Below are positions 24,875 to 33,232 of a stretch of DNA of 34,713 nt, piece by piece. The DNA lies in NCBI GenBank assembly GCA_016795025.1, contig JAEUIR010000019.1, forward strand, positions 1 to 34,713, read 5' to 3'. The stretch's first letter is position 1; every line of letters starts with the position of its first letter. The stretch is from Phycisphaerales bacterium. Lineage in GTDB: Bacteria > Planctomycetota > Phycisphaerae > UBA1845 > Fen-1342. A model generated the notes under the pieces. The model ran no database searches. It worked only from the letters and a program-made list of their open reading frames with translations, and had not been told where the DNA came from. Both the position numbers and the translations under genes were made by a program.

Positions 24875-27600
24875 CGCCGCACCACCTCCGCGGCGCTGAG
24901 CCGCTCGATGTCCAATCGCTGATCCACGTATGTCGTCTTGCCGCGCGGCGTAAGTCGGATTTCTTCGGCGATCGCGACCTGAAACGCCAGCCGTCCCGCG
25001 AGCTTGCGATTTAACCGGTCGCGAATGCGCTCGATGTCGAGTGGGCCGAAGCCGGGCGCCGGCAGAACCCGCAATATCGCACGGCCCGGTTCCTCCTGCG
25101 AAAACTGAAACTGCCGCACATTGTCGAACGTGTTGTCGTGCATGTTCAGTGCGGTCCACGAAATCAGCGAGCGATCCTGCGCAACGAGCATCTCCTGCGT
25201 GCGATGCCCCGCGATGTCGCGCACGATGAGCTGCTCTCGCCCGCACGATGAGCAACGATCTCCGACGAATGTCGCATAGTCGCCCGTTCGATAGCGGACC
25301 AGCGGCGTCACGCGATCCAGAAAGCTGGTGCCGACAATCTCGCCTCGACACCCCGCTTCACGCACCGGACGTCCATCGTCGTCGATCAACTCCACAAGTC
25401 CATATGTCGGCCAGAGGTGCATGTCGGTTCCATGCTCGCACTCAGCCGCCAGGGCAACTTTTTCCGTTTGGCCATACCACGAGAAATATCGCACGCCCAG
25501 CGCTCGCTCCGCCGCGGCGCGATCGGCCGGATAGATCATTTCGGATCCGGCGAGTATTCCACGAATGTTCGCGGGCGGCCCCGCGCCGCGCCGCTCGATA
25601 GAGCGAATCAGCGCTGTGATCGCCGAGGGATACGCCAGCAGATAGCAAGGCCCGATGGATGCGATGCGTCGCAGATATTGCGCGATCGAATCGTCATCCA
25701 TGTGAAAATTGCTGAAATTGTGGCGTCGCAGGATCGGGTCGTACGAATGGCGCAGGCCGCTCCGCGGATCGACTTCGACAACGTCGCCGCGAAAAACCGC
25801 CAACGGCGCGCCAAGCTCGTACCCGGCGCGCGACCAGCTTTGCACGAGATACGCAAATTCAATGGCCGAGCGCGCCAAGCTCATTCGCAAACGCAACGGC
25901 TCGCCGCTGGTGCCGCCGGTCGAAACCCACTCGGCGCCGGCACGGCCGCGCGGAATGGTCTGCAGTTCATCAATGTGATCGCGCACGGCGTCGCGATCGA
26001 GCAGCGGCAGACGCGCAAGATCATCGAGCGTACGAAGGTCACACGGATGAAATCCGCATTCGCGGAACCGATCGAAGTAGAACTCCGTGCGCTCGTAGGC
26101 AATCGTCAGCGTGCGGCGCAGCTCCCGCAATTGGTATTCCCGAATGCGCTCCGCCGGCCAGCGATCGGCCTGCGCCACAAATGCCTGCCGTTTACGAAAA
26201 TCGGCTCCCAGCCATGCCGCGGGCTGCGCGATATGAAACAGCGGCGTCACCGCGCTGCGAATCCTCGGCGTGGCGTGTTGCCACAGCTTCGCCCGGCTGA
26301 TCGCCCAGCGCGGCGCGACTGGCGTTTGGGCATTGCGCATGGTTTCGGCATCACAAGCATCCTGAATCGTGCGCGACCAGCGCGTCGCGATTGATGCTAG
26401 GCTGTTGTTCGCCGCCGCCCGATGCAGCGCCGCGGCCGAGTAGTCATGCCAGCGCTGTTCACTGCTAAGTACGTCTGCGATCTTCGCCGCATATTCTTCA
26501 AAATCGCCCGGCGGAACGACCCAGCCCGTTTCGCCGTTGCGAGCCAGGTCGCTTAGCTCGCCGACGTCCGCGACGACGGGAACGACGCCCGCGGCCATCG
26601 CTTCAGCCATCGCAATCGACAATCCCTCAGAGCGCGAAGTGAGAAGAAAAACGCGCGACCTACGAAGGTAATTCTCCACAGCCTCAACGTGGCCAACCAG
26701 CTCGACGTTGTGCGCCAACCCCAGTTGGCGGATGCGGTTTTCGAGCGACGCACGCAGCGGTCCTTCGCCGAGAATCACGGCGCGAAAGTCCGGCCTCTTG
26801 GCGCGCAGCCGGCTTAGCGCCTCAATGATGTGCTCCGGTTGTTTGATAGCGACCAATCGGCAAACGCTGATCACGTCGATATCGCGCGGCTTGTCGTCCG
26901 GCGCGAATCTCGCCAAGTCCAGGCTGCCCGGAATGACACGCACAATGCCGCGGACGCCTTTGTCGAGCAAAAAGCGCCGCGCGCGACCCCCGCGCACAAC
27001 AAGCAGATCGAAGCACCTCGCAATTCGCGACGCCAACAGCTCCAATATGCGAGACTCACCGCCGAGATTCTTCAAAAAGAAATTCTCGGTGGCCGATCCG
27101 CCGCCGATCAACTCGATCGGACCGGCAGTCAACTGATATCCCGCGCGCGCCCCGACCAGCCAGGCGACCAATAGTGCTGACATCGCATTCGGCAGCAGAT
27201 GGTAGCCCATGACCACGTCCGGCTGCTCGCGCGACGCTTCGCGCAATGCGCTGATCAGCTTGGTCAGCGCCCTTCCGAAGACGCGCGTCATCGCGGCAGA
27301 AGGGAGCACATACCGCACGCGCTCGATGGGCTGAATCGGGCCGTCCACCACGGCCGTGATCGAGCTGATGTTGCCCGCGCGCGAAAGCGGCGTCAGATGG
27401 GAGATGCACCAATTGCGCGTATAGAACGTCCCGATTACCACGATGCGAAACTCTCGCGGCGAAACGTCTGCCTCCGTTCGCATGCGCCGCGTTCGAATTG
27501 CAGCGGCGAACGGCCACAGCAGCGCGAGCAGCGTCAGGAAGCCGCCATACAGCATGAAAAGCGTCGCGCGCGTCAGGATGGCCAGCAAAAGACGCTTCAT
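24871..27600 (-). CDS. fusion protein: GT4-type glycosyltransferase + CapK/PaaK-like adenylate-forming domain
   Basis: A protein of 909 residues. A membrane helix (about 12-36) comes first, then a GT-B glycosyltransferase (about 50-415) with VIGTFYTRNW, MGYHLLPNAMSAL, GYQLTAGPIELIGGG, VISVCRLVAIKQPE and the donor-site stretch SRSEGLSIAMAEAMAAG. After a short linker, residues 425-909 are an adenylate-forming domain of the CapK/PaaK type with STGGTSGEP (near 558), YGQTE (near 710), VRYRTGD, CSSCGRE and a C-terminal TPRGKT that would place the catalytic Lys. The GT half is paralogous to the next gene upstream and the CapK half to the gene beyond that. Such ligases activate a carboxylic acid as an acyl-adenylate; the substrate is unknown. 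The start ATG overlaps the GT4 stop by 4 bp. Uncertain point: whether both halves act on one glycan. Confidence 0.88.
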   Translation of the reverse strand: MKRLLLAILTRATLFMLYGGFLTLLALLWPFAAAIRTRRMRTEADVSPREFRIVVIGTFYTRNWCISHLTPLSRAGNISSITAVVDGPIQPIERVRYVLPSAAMTRVFGRALTKLISALREASREQPDVVMGYHLLPNAMSALLVAWLVGARAGYQLTAGPIELIGGGSATENFFLKNLGGESRILELLASRIARCFDLLVVRGGRARRFLLDKGVRGIVRVIPGSLDLARFAPDDKPRDIDVISVCRLVAIKQPEHIIEALSRLRAKRPDFRAVILGEGPLRASLENRIRQLGLAHNVELVGHVEAVENYLRRSRVFLLTSRSEGLSIAMAEAMAAGVVPVVADVGELSDLARNGETGWVVPPGDFEEYAAKIADVLSSEQRWHDYSAAALHRAAANNSLASIATRWSRTIQDACDAETMRNAQTPVAPRWAISRAKLWQHATPRIRSAVTPLFHIAQPAAWLGADFRKRQAFVAQADRWPAERIREYQLRELRRTLTIAYERTEFYFDRFRECGFHPCDLRTLDDLARLPLLDRDAVRDHIDELQTIPRGRAGAEWVSTGGTSGEPLRLRMSLARSAIEFAYLVQSWSRAGYELGAPLAVFRGDVVEVDPRSGLRHSYDPILRRHNFSNFHMDDDSIAQYLRRIASIGPCYLLAYPSAITALIRSIERRGAGPPANIRGILAGSEMIYPADRAAAERALGVRYFSWYGQTEKVALAAECEHGTDMHLWPTYGLVELIDDDGRPVREAGCRGEIVGTSFLDRVTPLVRYRTGDYATFVGDRCSSCGREQLIVRDIAGHRTQEMLVAQDRSLISWTALNMHDNTFDNVRQFQFSQEEPGRAILRVLPAPGFGPLDIERIRDRLNRKLAGRLAFQVAIAEEIRLTPRGKTTYVDQRLDIERLSAAEVVRR
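24885..24889 (-). promoter_or_regulatory. Shine-Dalgarno GGAGG for the GTG start at 24874
   Basis: On the minus strand GGAGG precedes GTG 24874 by 10 nt, inside the end of the GT4-CapK fusion gene. It fixes the start of the two-domain oxidoreductase and rejects a 159-codon longer reading. Confidence 0.6.
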
Positions 27601-28895
27601 CGGCTGGCTCCGGCTCGCGACTGATCTCGTAATCGCTCGAACAGCGCGGCCCAGCGCGATGCGACGTGGTCAACGCTGCACGCGCGTTGCACGCGCTCGC
27701 GTGCCGCGAGGCCGAGTGCGGTTCGGCGGGGGGCGTCGTCTAGAAGCGCCGCGATTCGCTGCGCGGCCGTCTTTGCATCATCCGGCTGGATCACCAGCCC
27801 GGTTACGTCATTTTCCAGGACATCGCCCATGTCTCCCACGCGCGGCGCAATGACCGGCAAGCCGGCGGCCATAGCCTCCAACGCGGCGATGGAAAGCCCC
27901 TCGTTGCAGGATGTCAGCAGAAACGCGCGCGAGCGCACGAGCAGAGCCGCCACATCGTCGCGCGCGCCGAGAAACTCGACCGCATCGGCGATGCCAAGCT
28001 GCTCAGCGAGTCGCCGCAGCGCCTGCATTAAAGGCCCGTCGCCAACGATTGCTGCGCGTACGCCCGGTCTAATCGTTCGTAGAGCAGCGATGATCGCCAG
28101 CGCTCGATCGACCCGCTTCACATCAACCAGCCGGCCTACGGATATGAGATCAAAGTCCGGGCGCGCATTTGGCGCGATCAGGGCGGATTCCACCGCGCCG
28201 GGTATCGTCGCCCATACCGCTGCCAGTTTATGTTGCGCGACAAACCGCGCGGCCGATTCACCGCGCACGACGATCGCGTCGAATCGCCTGGCGATTTCGA
28301 ACATACGATGTTCGAGCTGCACAGATGCCGCGCCGAGCCGCGCCAGCAGCGGATTTTCGCTCTGCCAGCCGCCGCCGAGAAGCTGCACCGGACCACCCGT
28401 CATCTGATAGATCGCGCGCGCGCCGTTCAACCGCGCCGCGGCAAGCGCCAGCAATCCGTTCGGCATGATGTGGTAGCCGATGATCGCGTCGGGCTTCACC
28501 TCGCGAGCGACTTGCCGCAACGTGTTCCATCGCCGCGCGAGCCGCGCCGCGGCAGAGGTGGGAGTCGCTGGCGTCATGTTGTGATATCGAACGCGATCGA
28601 GGCGCAATGTCGGCCCCTCACCGACGACATCGATCGATTCGACCCGCGGCCAACGCAAAAGCGGTGCGAGATGGGCGCGCAGCCAGTTTTCGTGATAAAA
28701 CGTCCCGACCAGGATCAATCGCACTTGCTCACGCAAAGGTTGCGCCGTTACGAACCGCCGCCCGGCCACTTCCGCCAAGTTTGTTAGCGCAAGCAAACCG
28801 CGCAGCAGCAGCCGTGCAGACTGTGAGCCGCGCGCTGCGGCTTGCGTCGCGGTCTGCGAATCGATCAGCGATGGGTTCAGGCCGGCCGGTGCCAT
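27597..28895 (-). CDS. GT4-type glycosyltransferase, paralogue of the fusion protein's N-terminal half
   Basis: A GT-B glycosyltransferase of 432 residues. It shares with the neighbouring fusion protein LVGTFYHENW, RVRYHN, IGYHIMPNGLLAL, GARAIYQMTGGPVQLLGGG, the ENPLLARLG stretch and the region LISVGRLVDVKR. The donor-site motif is TSCNEGLSIAALEAMAAG, with E-x7-E spacing. The N-terminal 60 residues are mildly hydrophobic but less clearly a membrane helix than in the fusion. These shared motifs are unlike the GGAE-type opening of the other GT4 enzymes here and mark a subfamily of their own. I chose ATG 28895 because AAGGA sits 9 nt before it; an ATG three codons earlier (28904) would overlap the CapK stop by 8 bp with a badly placed ribosome site. 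Confidence 0.9.
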   Translation of the reverse strand: MAPAGLNPSLIDSQTATQAAARGSQSARLLLRGLLALTNLAEVAGRRFVTAQPLREQVRLILVGTFYHENWLRAHLAPLLRWPRVESIDVVGEGPTLRLDRVRYHNMTPATPTSAAARLARRWNTLRQVAREVKPDAIIGYHIMPNGLLALAAARLNGARAIYQMTGGPVQLLGGGWQSENPLLARLGAASVQLEHRMFEIARRFDAIVVRGESAARFVAQHKLAAVWATIPGAVESALIAPNARPDFDLISVGRLVDVKRVDRALAIIAALRTIRPGVRAAIVGDGPLMQALRRLAEQLGIADAVEFLGARDDVAALLVRSRAFLLTSCNEGLSIAALEAMAAGLPVIAPRVGDMGDVLENDVTGLVIQPDDAKTAAQRIAALLDDAPRRTALGLAARERVQRACSVDHVASRWAALFERLRDQSRAGASR

Positions 28896-28896
28896 C

Positions 28897-30258
28897 TCAC
28901 ACATTCCTTAATACATCGGAAATCGTGTAGAGATGCTTGCCGGTCTGCGTGCGCGGAATCTCATCGACGATTCGCGTATGGACCTGAAATGCCCCATTGT
29001 AGTCCTCGCGAATCCGCCGCCGGCAGCGTTCAAGAAACGCTTCGTGATCAGGGCCGTATCGCCCTTCTGGGACCACCAGCAGGTCGATATTTTCGTGAGA
29101 TGTCTGCCGAAACTGAAATGAACGAAACAACTCGCAATAATTGAAGAAAAACGCGAAATACACGCCATGCACCAGGCGGCCGTCGCGCGTCACGAAATTG
29201 TTGCAAACCCGCCCTTCGCACGCAGTCATCAGTGGCGACGTCCGGCCGCAAGCGCACGCCCCGGCCACCGCGGACGCCGTGTCGCCGTTTCGATACCGAA
29301 ACATCGGCATCGCGTCGTTGTCGAGCGGCGTGACGACGACGTGATGCAGGCCCGTGCTCCCCGGGACAGGTTCAAATTCAACAACATTGCAATCGGCGAA
29401 AATGTGATGGCTGCCGTGATCGCACTCCATCGAGATCGAAAGCACTTCGCGGCTGCCGTAACGGTCGAAAACGCGCGCTCCGAATGTCTCGCACAGCAGC
29501 GCCCGATCCGCCTCGCGCAACGGCTCGGAACTGGTGGCCACCGCTCGCACGCTCGGCCAACTGATGTCGTGTTGCCGTGAAAGCCGTGCGATGGTCGCGA
29601 CAGCCGTGACATAGCCGAAAATCGCCGCCGGCCCGTCGGCCGAAATGCGAGCGAGCCGCCGCTTTAGCGTAGCGGGGTTGAGCCTGAACGCGTCAATGAG
29701 CGTTTCGCGCTCGACGCGCTTGCGCATAGCGCGAAGGAGCTTTTTCTTCAGCGTCATGTGCCCGCTGTCTGCTCGTACTGTCAGAATCGGCTCGCCGGTT
29801 CGCAAACCCATCCACGCGCGAACGCGGTACATCATCGCCGCGTGAAGCTCGCGATAAGTGCGCGAGTGATGCACTGTGATTGGCATGCCGGTGGAACCGC
29901 TCGACGTGTCGAGGATCGTCGCGAAATCGGGTAAATGCATTGAGCGCATCTGTCGCCAATTCGCCCGCACTTCGTCTTTCGTCAAAACCGGCAATTTGGC
30001 CAACTCGGCGAATGGGTCGGAGCCACGCGGGTTTAAGCCATGCTTCTGAAACTCCGCGGACCAATACGGATTGTGCCGAGCAGCGATGTCAAAGAGCCAC
30101 TCCAGTCGTCCGGCCTGGTGAGCTCGCGCCTGCTCGCGCGTCCAGGAATCGCGCTCCATCAGCGCAGCAACCAGTCGCAACCGGCGATCACCCAGCAGGC
30201 GATAGGCGGCCGGAATGACATATTTCGCGTGTAGAGCTGTTCGCGTTTGCTCGTCCAT
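28897..30258 (-). CDS. CapK/PaaK-like adenylate-forming protein (phenylacetate-CoA ligase family)
   Basis: A stand-alone adenylate-forming protein of 453 residues, the normal size for CapK/PaaK relatives. Motifs: the P-loop-like DTSSGSTGMP (near 116), RYGSREVLSISMEC, FRYRNGDT, the cysteine pair in ACACGRTSP, and the C-terminal RTQTGKH with the Lys used for adenylation. PaaK makes phenylacetyl-CoA; CapK-type relatives occur in capsule clusters with no proven reaction. They may activate an acyl or amino-acid group to decorate the glycan, which is inference. It starts 3 bp after the upstream GT4 stop. It is paralogous at the family level to the C-terminal half of the 909-residue fusion encoded two genes downstream; the stand-alone copy has its own sequence at most positions. 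Confidence 0.88.
   Translation of the reverse strand: MDEQTRTALHAKYVIPAAYRLLGDRRLRLVAALMERDSWTREQARAHQAGRLEWLFDIAARHNPYWSAEFQKHGLNPRGSDPFAELAKLPVLTKDEVRANWRQMRSMHLPDFATILDTSSGSTGMPITVHHSRTYRELHAAMMYRVRAWMGLRTGEPILTVRADSGHMTLKKKLLRAMRKRVERETLIDAFRLNPATLKRRLARISADGPAAIFGYVTAVATIARLSRQHDISWPSVRAVATSSEPLREADRALLCETFGARVFDRYGSREVLSISMECDHGSHHIFADCNVVEFEPVPGSTGLHHVVVTPLDNDAMPMFRYRNGDTASAVAGACACGRTSPLMTACEGRVCNNFVTRDGRLVHGVYFAFFFNYCELFRSFQFRQTSHENIDLLVVPEGRYGPDHEAFLERCRRRIREDYNGAFQVHTRIVDEIPRTQTGKHLYTISDVLRNV
28905..28909 (-). promoter_or_regulatory. Shine-Dalgarno AAGGA favouring the ATG at 28895
   Basis: AAGGA on the minus strand is 9 nt before ATG 28895 but only 0 nt from the alternative ATG 28904, which makes the downstream start the more likely one. 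Confidence 0.5.
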
Positions 30259-30261
30259 GAC

Positions 30262-31437
30262 CTAATCCGCCGCGACGACGGTGTCGCGCACTGCGCCGCC
30301 GGCCACACCCTTGGCCTGCAACACCCCCAGATAGACCTCCGCGGACTTTCGCACCATCGCCGCGATGGAGAATTCTCCCACCGCTCGAGCGCGCCCGGCC
30401 GCACCAAAACGCCGTCGAAGCTCGCTGTCTTCGATCAGCCGTAATAATCGATCTGCTAGCGCGTTCGCATCGTCGTTCGCGATTACGTATCCCGTCTCAT
30501 TGTCGATCAGTACGCGCGCGTTATCGCCCACATCGGTGGCGATGGTCGCCGCTCCGCATGCCATTGCCTCAAGCAACACGTTGGCCGTGCCCTCGAATTT
30601 CGACGCGAGGACGTTGATGTCAAATGCGTTGTAGAGCGCGGCGACGTCGGACCGCTCGCCGAGAAACTGCACACGATCGCCAAGCTGGCGCTGTGCGACG
30701 AGTCGCCGAGCGTCGTTGTAAAGCGAGTCCGGCCGAGGATCGTCCGGGCGGCCGGCGAGAGCGAAGCGCGCGTCGGGATGTCGAGAGACAACCTGAGCGG
30801 CGGCCCGGATCAACATCGCGTGATTCTTGTTCCCGCGAAAATGTGCAACCATCCCGATGAGCGGCGTTTCCGGCCCGACGCCGAGTTCGCGTCGGGTACC
30901 CAAAGCGTCACGCGGCTGAAAGGCCTCCACATCGACGCCGTTGGGAATCACGATGACGCGGTTTTTGGACAGGCCTTGGGCGCACTCGAATTCTCTTCCG
31001 GCCCAGGAGTTGGCTACCATCGCGTCGAAACAGCCCGCAGTGATGCGCTTGACCCACAACTTGAAGCGGCCGTGCGTCAGGTGAGGGCAGCGATTCGAGC
31101 AGATAATCGCCGGCACGCGCGCCCAGCGCCCCGCGAGCCGGCCCACAATCTCCGCGTCAAACAGGAACGAATGCACAATCGCGGCGCGCATATTCCGCAT
31201 GAGCCGGGCCGCGCGGAAAATCAAGCTCGCGTCATACTTGCCGCGCTTTTGCAGAATATGCAGCGTCACATCGCTTCGTAACGATTCGGCCAATGGGTTG
31301 TTGTTCGAGAGCGAGCAAACGTGAACGTCGAAGCGCCCGCGATCAAGGCCGTTGGCCAGGTGAATGACCTGCCGCTCGGCGCCGCCGCGTTCAAGGCTGG
31401 AGACAAGCAGCAGAATGGGCGTGCGGGCGATGGACAT
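30262..31437 (-). CDS. GT4-type glycosyltransferase (classical form)
   Basis: A GT-B glycosyltransferase of 391 residues. The N-terminal domain opens with LLLVSSLERGGAERQV, the common GT4 loop; the C-terminal domain has VIPNGVDVEAF, LIGMVAHFRGNKNH, ALAGRPDD and the donor site ASKFEGTANVLLEAMACG, with E-x7-E. It should transfer one sugar to the lipid-linked repeat unit at the cytoplasmic face. The ATG at 31437 has GGAG 5 nt upstream. A 115-bp gap separates it from the UDP-sugar dehydrogenase upstream, one of only two sizeable gaps in the operon, and the CapK gene follows after 3 bp. It is not closely related to the GT4 pair of the fusion region. Confidence 0.93.
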   Translation of the reverse strand: MSIARTPILLLVSSLERGGAERQVIHLANGLDRGRFDVHVCSLSNNNPLAESLRSDVTLHILQKRGKYDASLIFRAARLMRNMRAAIVHSFLFDAEIVGRLAGRWARVPAIICSNRCPHLTHGRFKLWVKRITAGCFDAMVANSWAGREFECAQGLSKNRVIVIPNGVDVEAFQPRDALGTRRELGVGPETPLIGMVAHFRGNKNHAMLIRAAAQVVSRHPDARFALAGRPDDPRPDSLYNDARRLVAQRQLGDRVQFLGERSDVAALYNAFDINVLASKFEGTANVLLEAMACGAATIATDVGDNARVLIDNETGYVIANDDANALADRLLRLIEDSELRRRFGAAGRARAVGEFSIAAMVRKSAEVYLGVLQAKGVAGGAVRDTVVAAD

Positions 31438-31552
31438 TTACGCTCCGAAGCATGCCAAAAAACTCACGTTGAACGCGCGGAATCCGAAACTAGGCTCACT
31501 AACGAATCAACGCATGATGAGTTCGATTCCACGTTTCAGCGTCGCCACGAAA

Positions 31553-32341
31553 CTACACCTTCTTTTCGTTCTTTTTCAAAAAGTGTTCGTTGATTTCCAA
31601 CGTGGCCTTCATAAATTGCGGCGTATAGCCGCGACCCTGCGATGAATGCACGATCGCGTTGCAATCCTTCGGCAGGCACTTGCCCGAAAAGCCCCGCGCC
31701 CACGGATACACAAACGTGTGGTCCCGGCTGATTCGCGGGTCCGCCAGCCAGATTTCGCGCAGAATGTTGAAATCCACCCCGTGCGCCTTGGCGATGTCGT
31801 AAAACTCGTTCACGAATGTCACCTTGACCGCATAAAACGCGTTTTCCATGTACTTGGCGACCTCGGCCGTAATCGCGTCGCAGAAGTAATAACGGCAGTA
31901 GGCGTTGTAATAGTGTTTGTAGAAATCAGCGGCCATCGAGACGTCCTCCGTCGTGCCGCCCAGCACCGCGAACTCGCGTTCCGCCATGTTCCCAAACACA
32001 TGCGCCGTGGTTTCGCCGAGATATTCCGGCTGAAAAACGATGTGCTTCCTGTATTTTTCGCGCAAACGATCGGTTGTGCCCGGCGTGATGGTCGAGCGAA
32101 TGATGATCAGCGGCGCCTCGATCCAGGCCACGGTCTCCTCGACGATCGTCGTGTCGCACGAACCGTCTGTGCGCATGTTGGTCGGGACCGCGACAAACAC
32201 CACGTCGCATTGATTGATGAGCTTTTTGTTCTGGTCATACGGCGGGCGGATGTCATAGATCACCGTATCCTGGCCGCACAACTTCTGCATCGCGCTGCCG
32301 ACCACGCCTCCGCCAACGCATCCGACCTTCGGCTTACCCAT
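31553..32341 (-). CDS. short UDP-glucose/GDP-mannose dehydrogenase-like protein (no C-terminal domain)
   Basis: A protein of 262 residues; full-length family members have about 400-450. The N-terminal Rossmann motif is VGGGVVG (Gly10, Gly12, Gly15). The central domain carries IIRSTITPGTT, FQPEYLGE, EVAKYMENAFYAVKVTFVNE and the catalytic GKCLPKD with Cys222. The chain ends 40 residues after that cysteine, so the C-terminal UDP-sugar-binding domain is missing although the catalytic centre is intact. Full enzymes oxidise UDP-glucose to UDP-glucuronate with two NAD+. The ATG at 32341 follows AAGGA by about 10 nt. Gaps of 108 and 115 bp flank it, and five 60-bp lines counted by hand give 54% G+C against 62-63% in single lines of its neighbours. 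It may be a transferred cassette. Confidence 0.85.
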   Translation of the reverse strand: MGKPKVGCVGGGVVGSAMQKLCGQDTVIYDIRPPYDQNKKLINQCDVVFVAVPTNMRTDGSCDTTIVEETVAWIEAPLIIIRSTITPGTTDRLREKYRKHIVFQPEYLGETTAHVFGNMAEREFAVLGGTTEDVSMAADFYKHYYNAYCRYYFCDAITAEVAKYMENAFYAVKVTFVNEFYDIAKAHGVDFNILREIWLADPRISRDHTFVYPWARGFSGKCLPKDCNAIVHSSQGRGYTPQFMKATLEINEHFLKKNEKKV

Positions 32342-32449
32342 TGCTACGCATTCCTTTCTCTGCAACACGCCGGCGCTTCATCCGGCAAATTGGACGTAAA
32401 TCAGCTCATTTCACACAGCGATCCAGCGGACCAAAATCCAATGCGCGGA

Positions 32450-33232
32450 TCAGCATTTCGCGCGCGACGCATTTCTTGCCGGACGCAAATACTCCCGCAG
32501 TACCATCCACAAGAAAATCGAATTCGTCACCAGGTACCGCCGCCACAATCGGCCGGGCTCCTGCATGACGCGATAGAACCACTCCAGACCCCAACGCTGC
32601 ATCCATCCCGGAGCGCGGCGCACGCGCCCGGCGACTACGTCAAACGCTCCGCCCACGCCGTGGCAAACCGGCACGCTCAACCGCGGCCCCCACGTGCCCA
32701 GGAATATCTCTTTCTTCGGCGGGGACATGGCGACAAACAGGATGTCCGGCTTTGCGGCGGCGATGCAGTCGGCGAGCGCCGCCTCGTCCGACGGGCCGAA
32801 ATACCCATGATGCGCGCCGACAATTTTCGCGCCGGGATGCTCGCGCGCGACATGCCGGCAAACTTCGTCGAGGACTTCCTGCGTGGCGCCCAGCAAAAAC
32901 ACGCGATAGCCGCGCGCATCCGCGCGCGCTAAGAGCTCGTTCATCAAGTCGATCCCTGTGACGCGATCCGGCAGTGCCCGTCCAAGCAATTTAGACGCCC
33001 ACACAACGGCCATCCCATCCGCGAGCGTGACGTCCGAGGTATGCACACTGTCGCGCAGCAGCGCATCGCCGCGCATGTTCACCAGCTTCGCCGCATTCAC
33101 CACGGCAATCATCAGGCGGCGGCGCGACACGATTGCCTCGTCCGCCAGCGCGAGCACATCGGCCATTCGCAGCGGATGCACGGGCGTGTCGAACAGGTGG
33201 ATGGGCGAGGTTCCAATCGGCAGCGGGGTCAT
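32450..33232 (-). CDS. WecG/TagA/CpsF-family glycosyltransferase (GT26)
   Basis: A GT26 enzyme of 260 residues, the family's normal length. It adds the second sugar (for example ManNAc or ManNAcA) to a polyprenyl-pyrophosphate sugar at the membrane. Marks are VNAAKLVNMRGD, the catalytic region VTLADGMAVVWASKLLG, RVTGIDLMNELL, VFLLGA and, later, LFVAMSPPKKEIF and CHGVGGAFDVVAG. The C-terminal end is basic and aromatic (RWGLEWFYRVMQEPGRLWRRY), as expected for membrane attachment. The ATG at 33232 overlaps the upstream stop by 4 bp (ATGA). Its place just after the initiating phosphotransferase fits a role early in repeat-unit assembly. A 108-bp gap follows it. Confidence 0.93.
   Translation of the reverse strand: MTPLPIGTSPIHLFDTPVHPLRMADVLALADEAIVSRRRLMIAVVNAAKLVNMRGDALLRDSVHTSDVTLADGMAVVWASKLLGRALPDRVTGIDLMNELLARADARGYRVFLLGATQEVLDEVCRHVAREHPGAKIVGAHHGYFGPSDEAALADCIAAAKPDILFVAMSPPKKEIFLGTWGPRLSVPVCHGVGGAFDVVAGRVRRAPGWMQRWGLEWFYRVMQEPGRLWRRYLVTNSIFLWMVLREYLRPARNASRAKC

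Noticed and set aside
31438-31552. Search of the largest operon gaps (31438-31552, 32342-32449, 1881-2062, 4016-4158) for small genes or RNAs
   Set aside because: No open frame with a ribosome site, tRNA-like fold, riboswitch core or strong hairpin could be recognised by eye in any of them.
32369-32386. GCCGG/CCGGC inverted repeat in the 108-bp gap beside the dehydrogenase gene
   Set aside because: The 5-bp stem with an 8-nt loop is too weak for a terminator, and no T-run follows.
31646-32932. Long open frame of 428 codons on the plus strand across the dehydrogenase and WecG-type genes
   Set aside because: Its translation is rich in Arg, His and Asp without any family motif, and it lies opposite two genes with clear motifs. 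It is the usual antisense shadow in GC-rich DNA.
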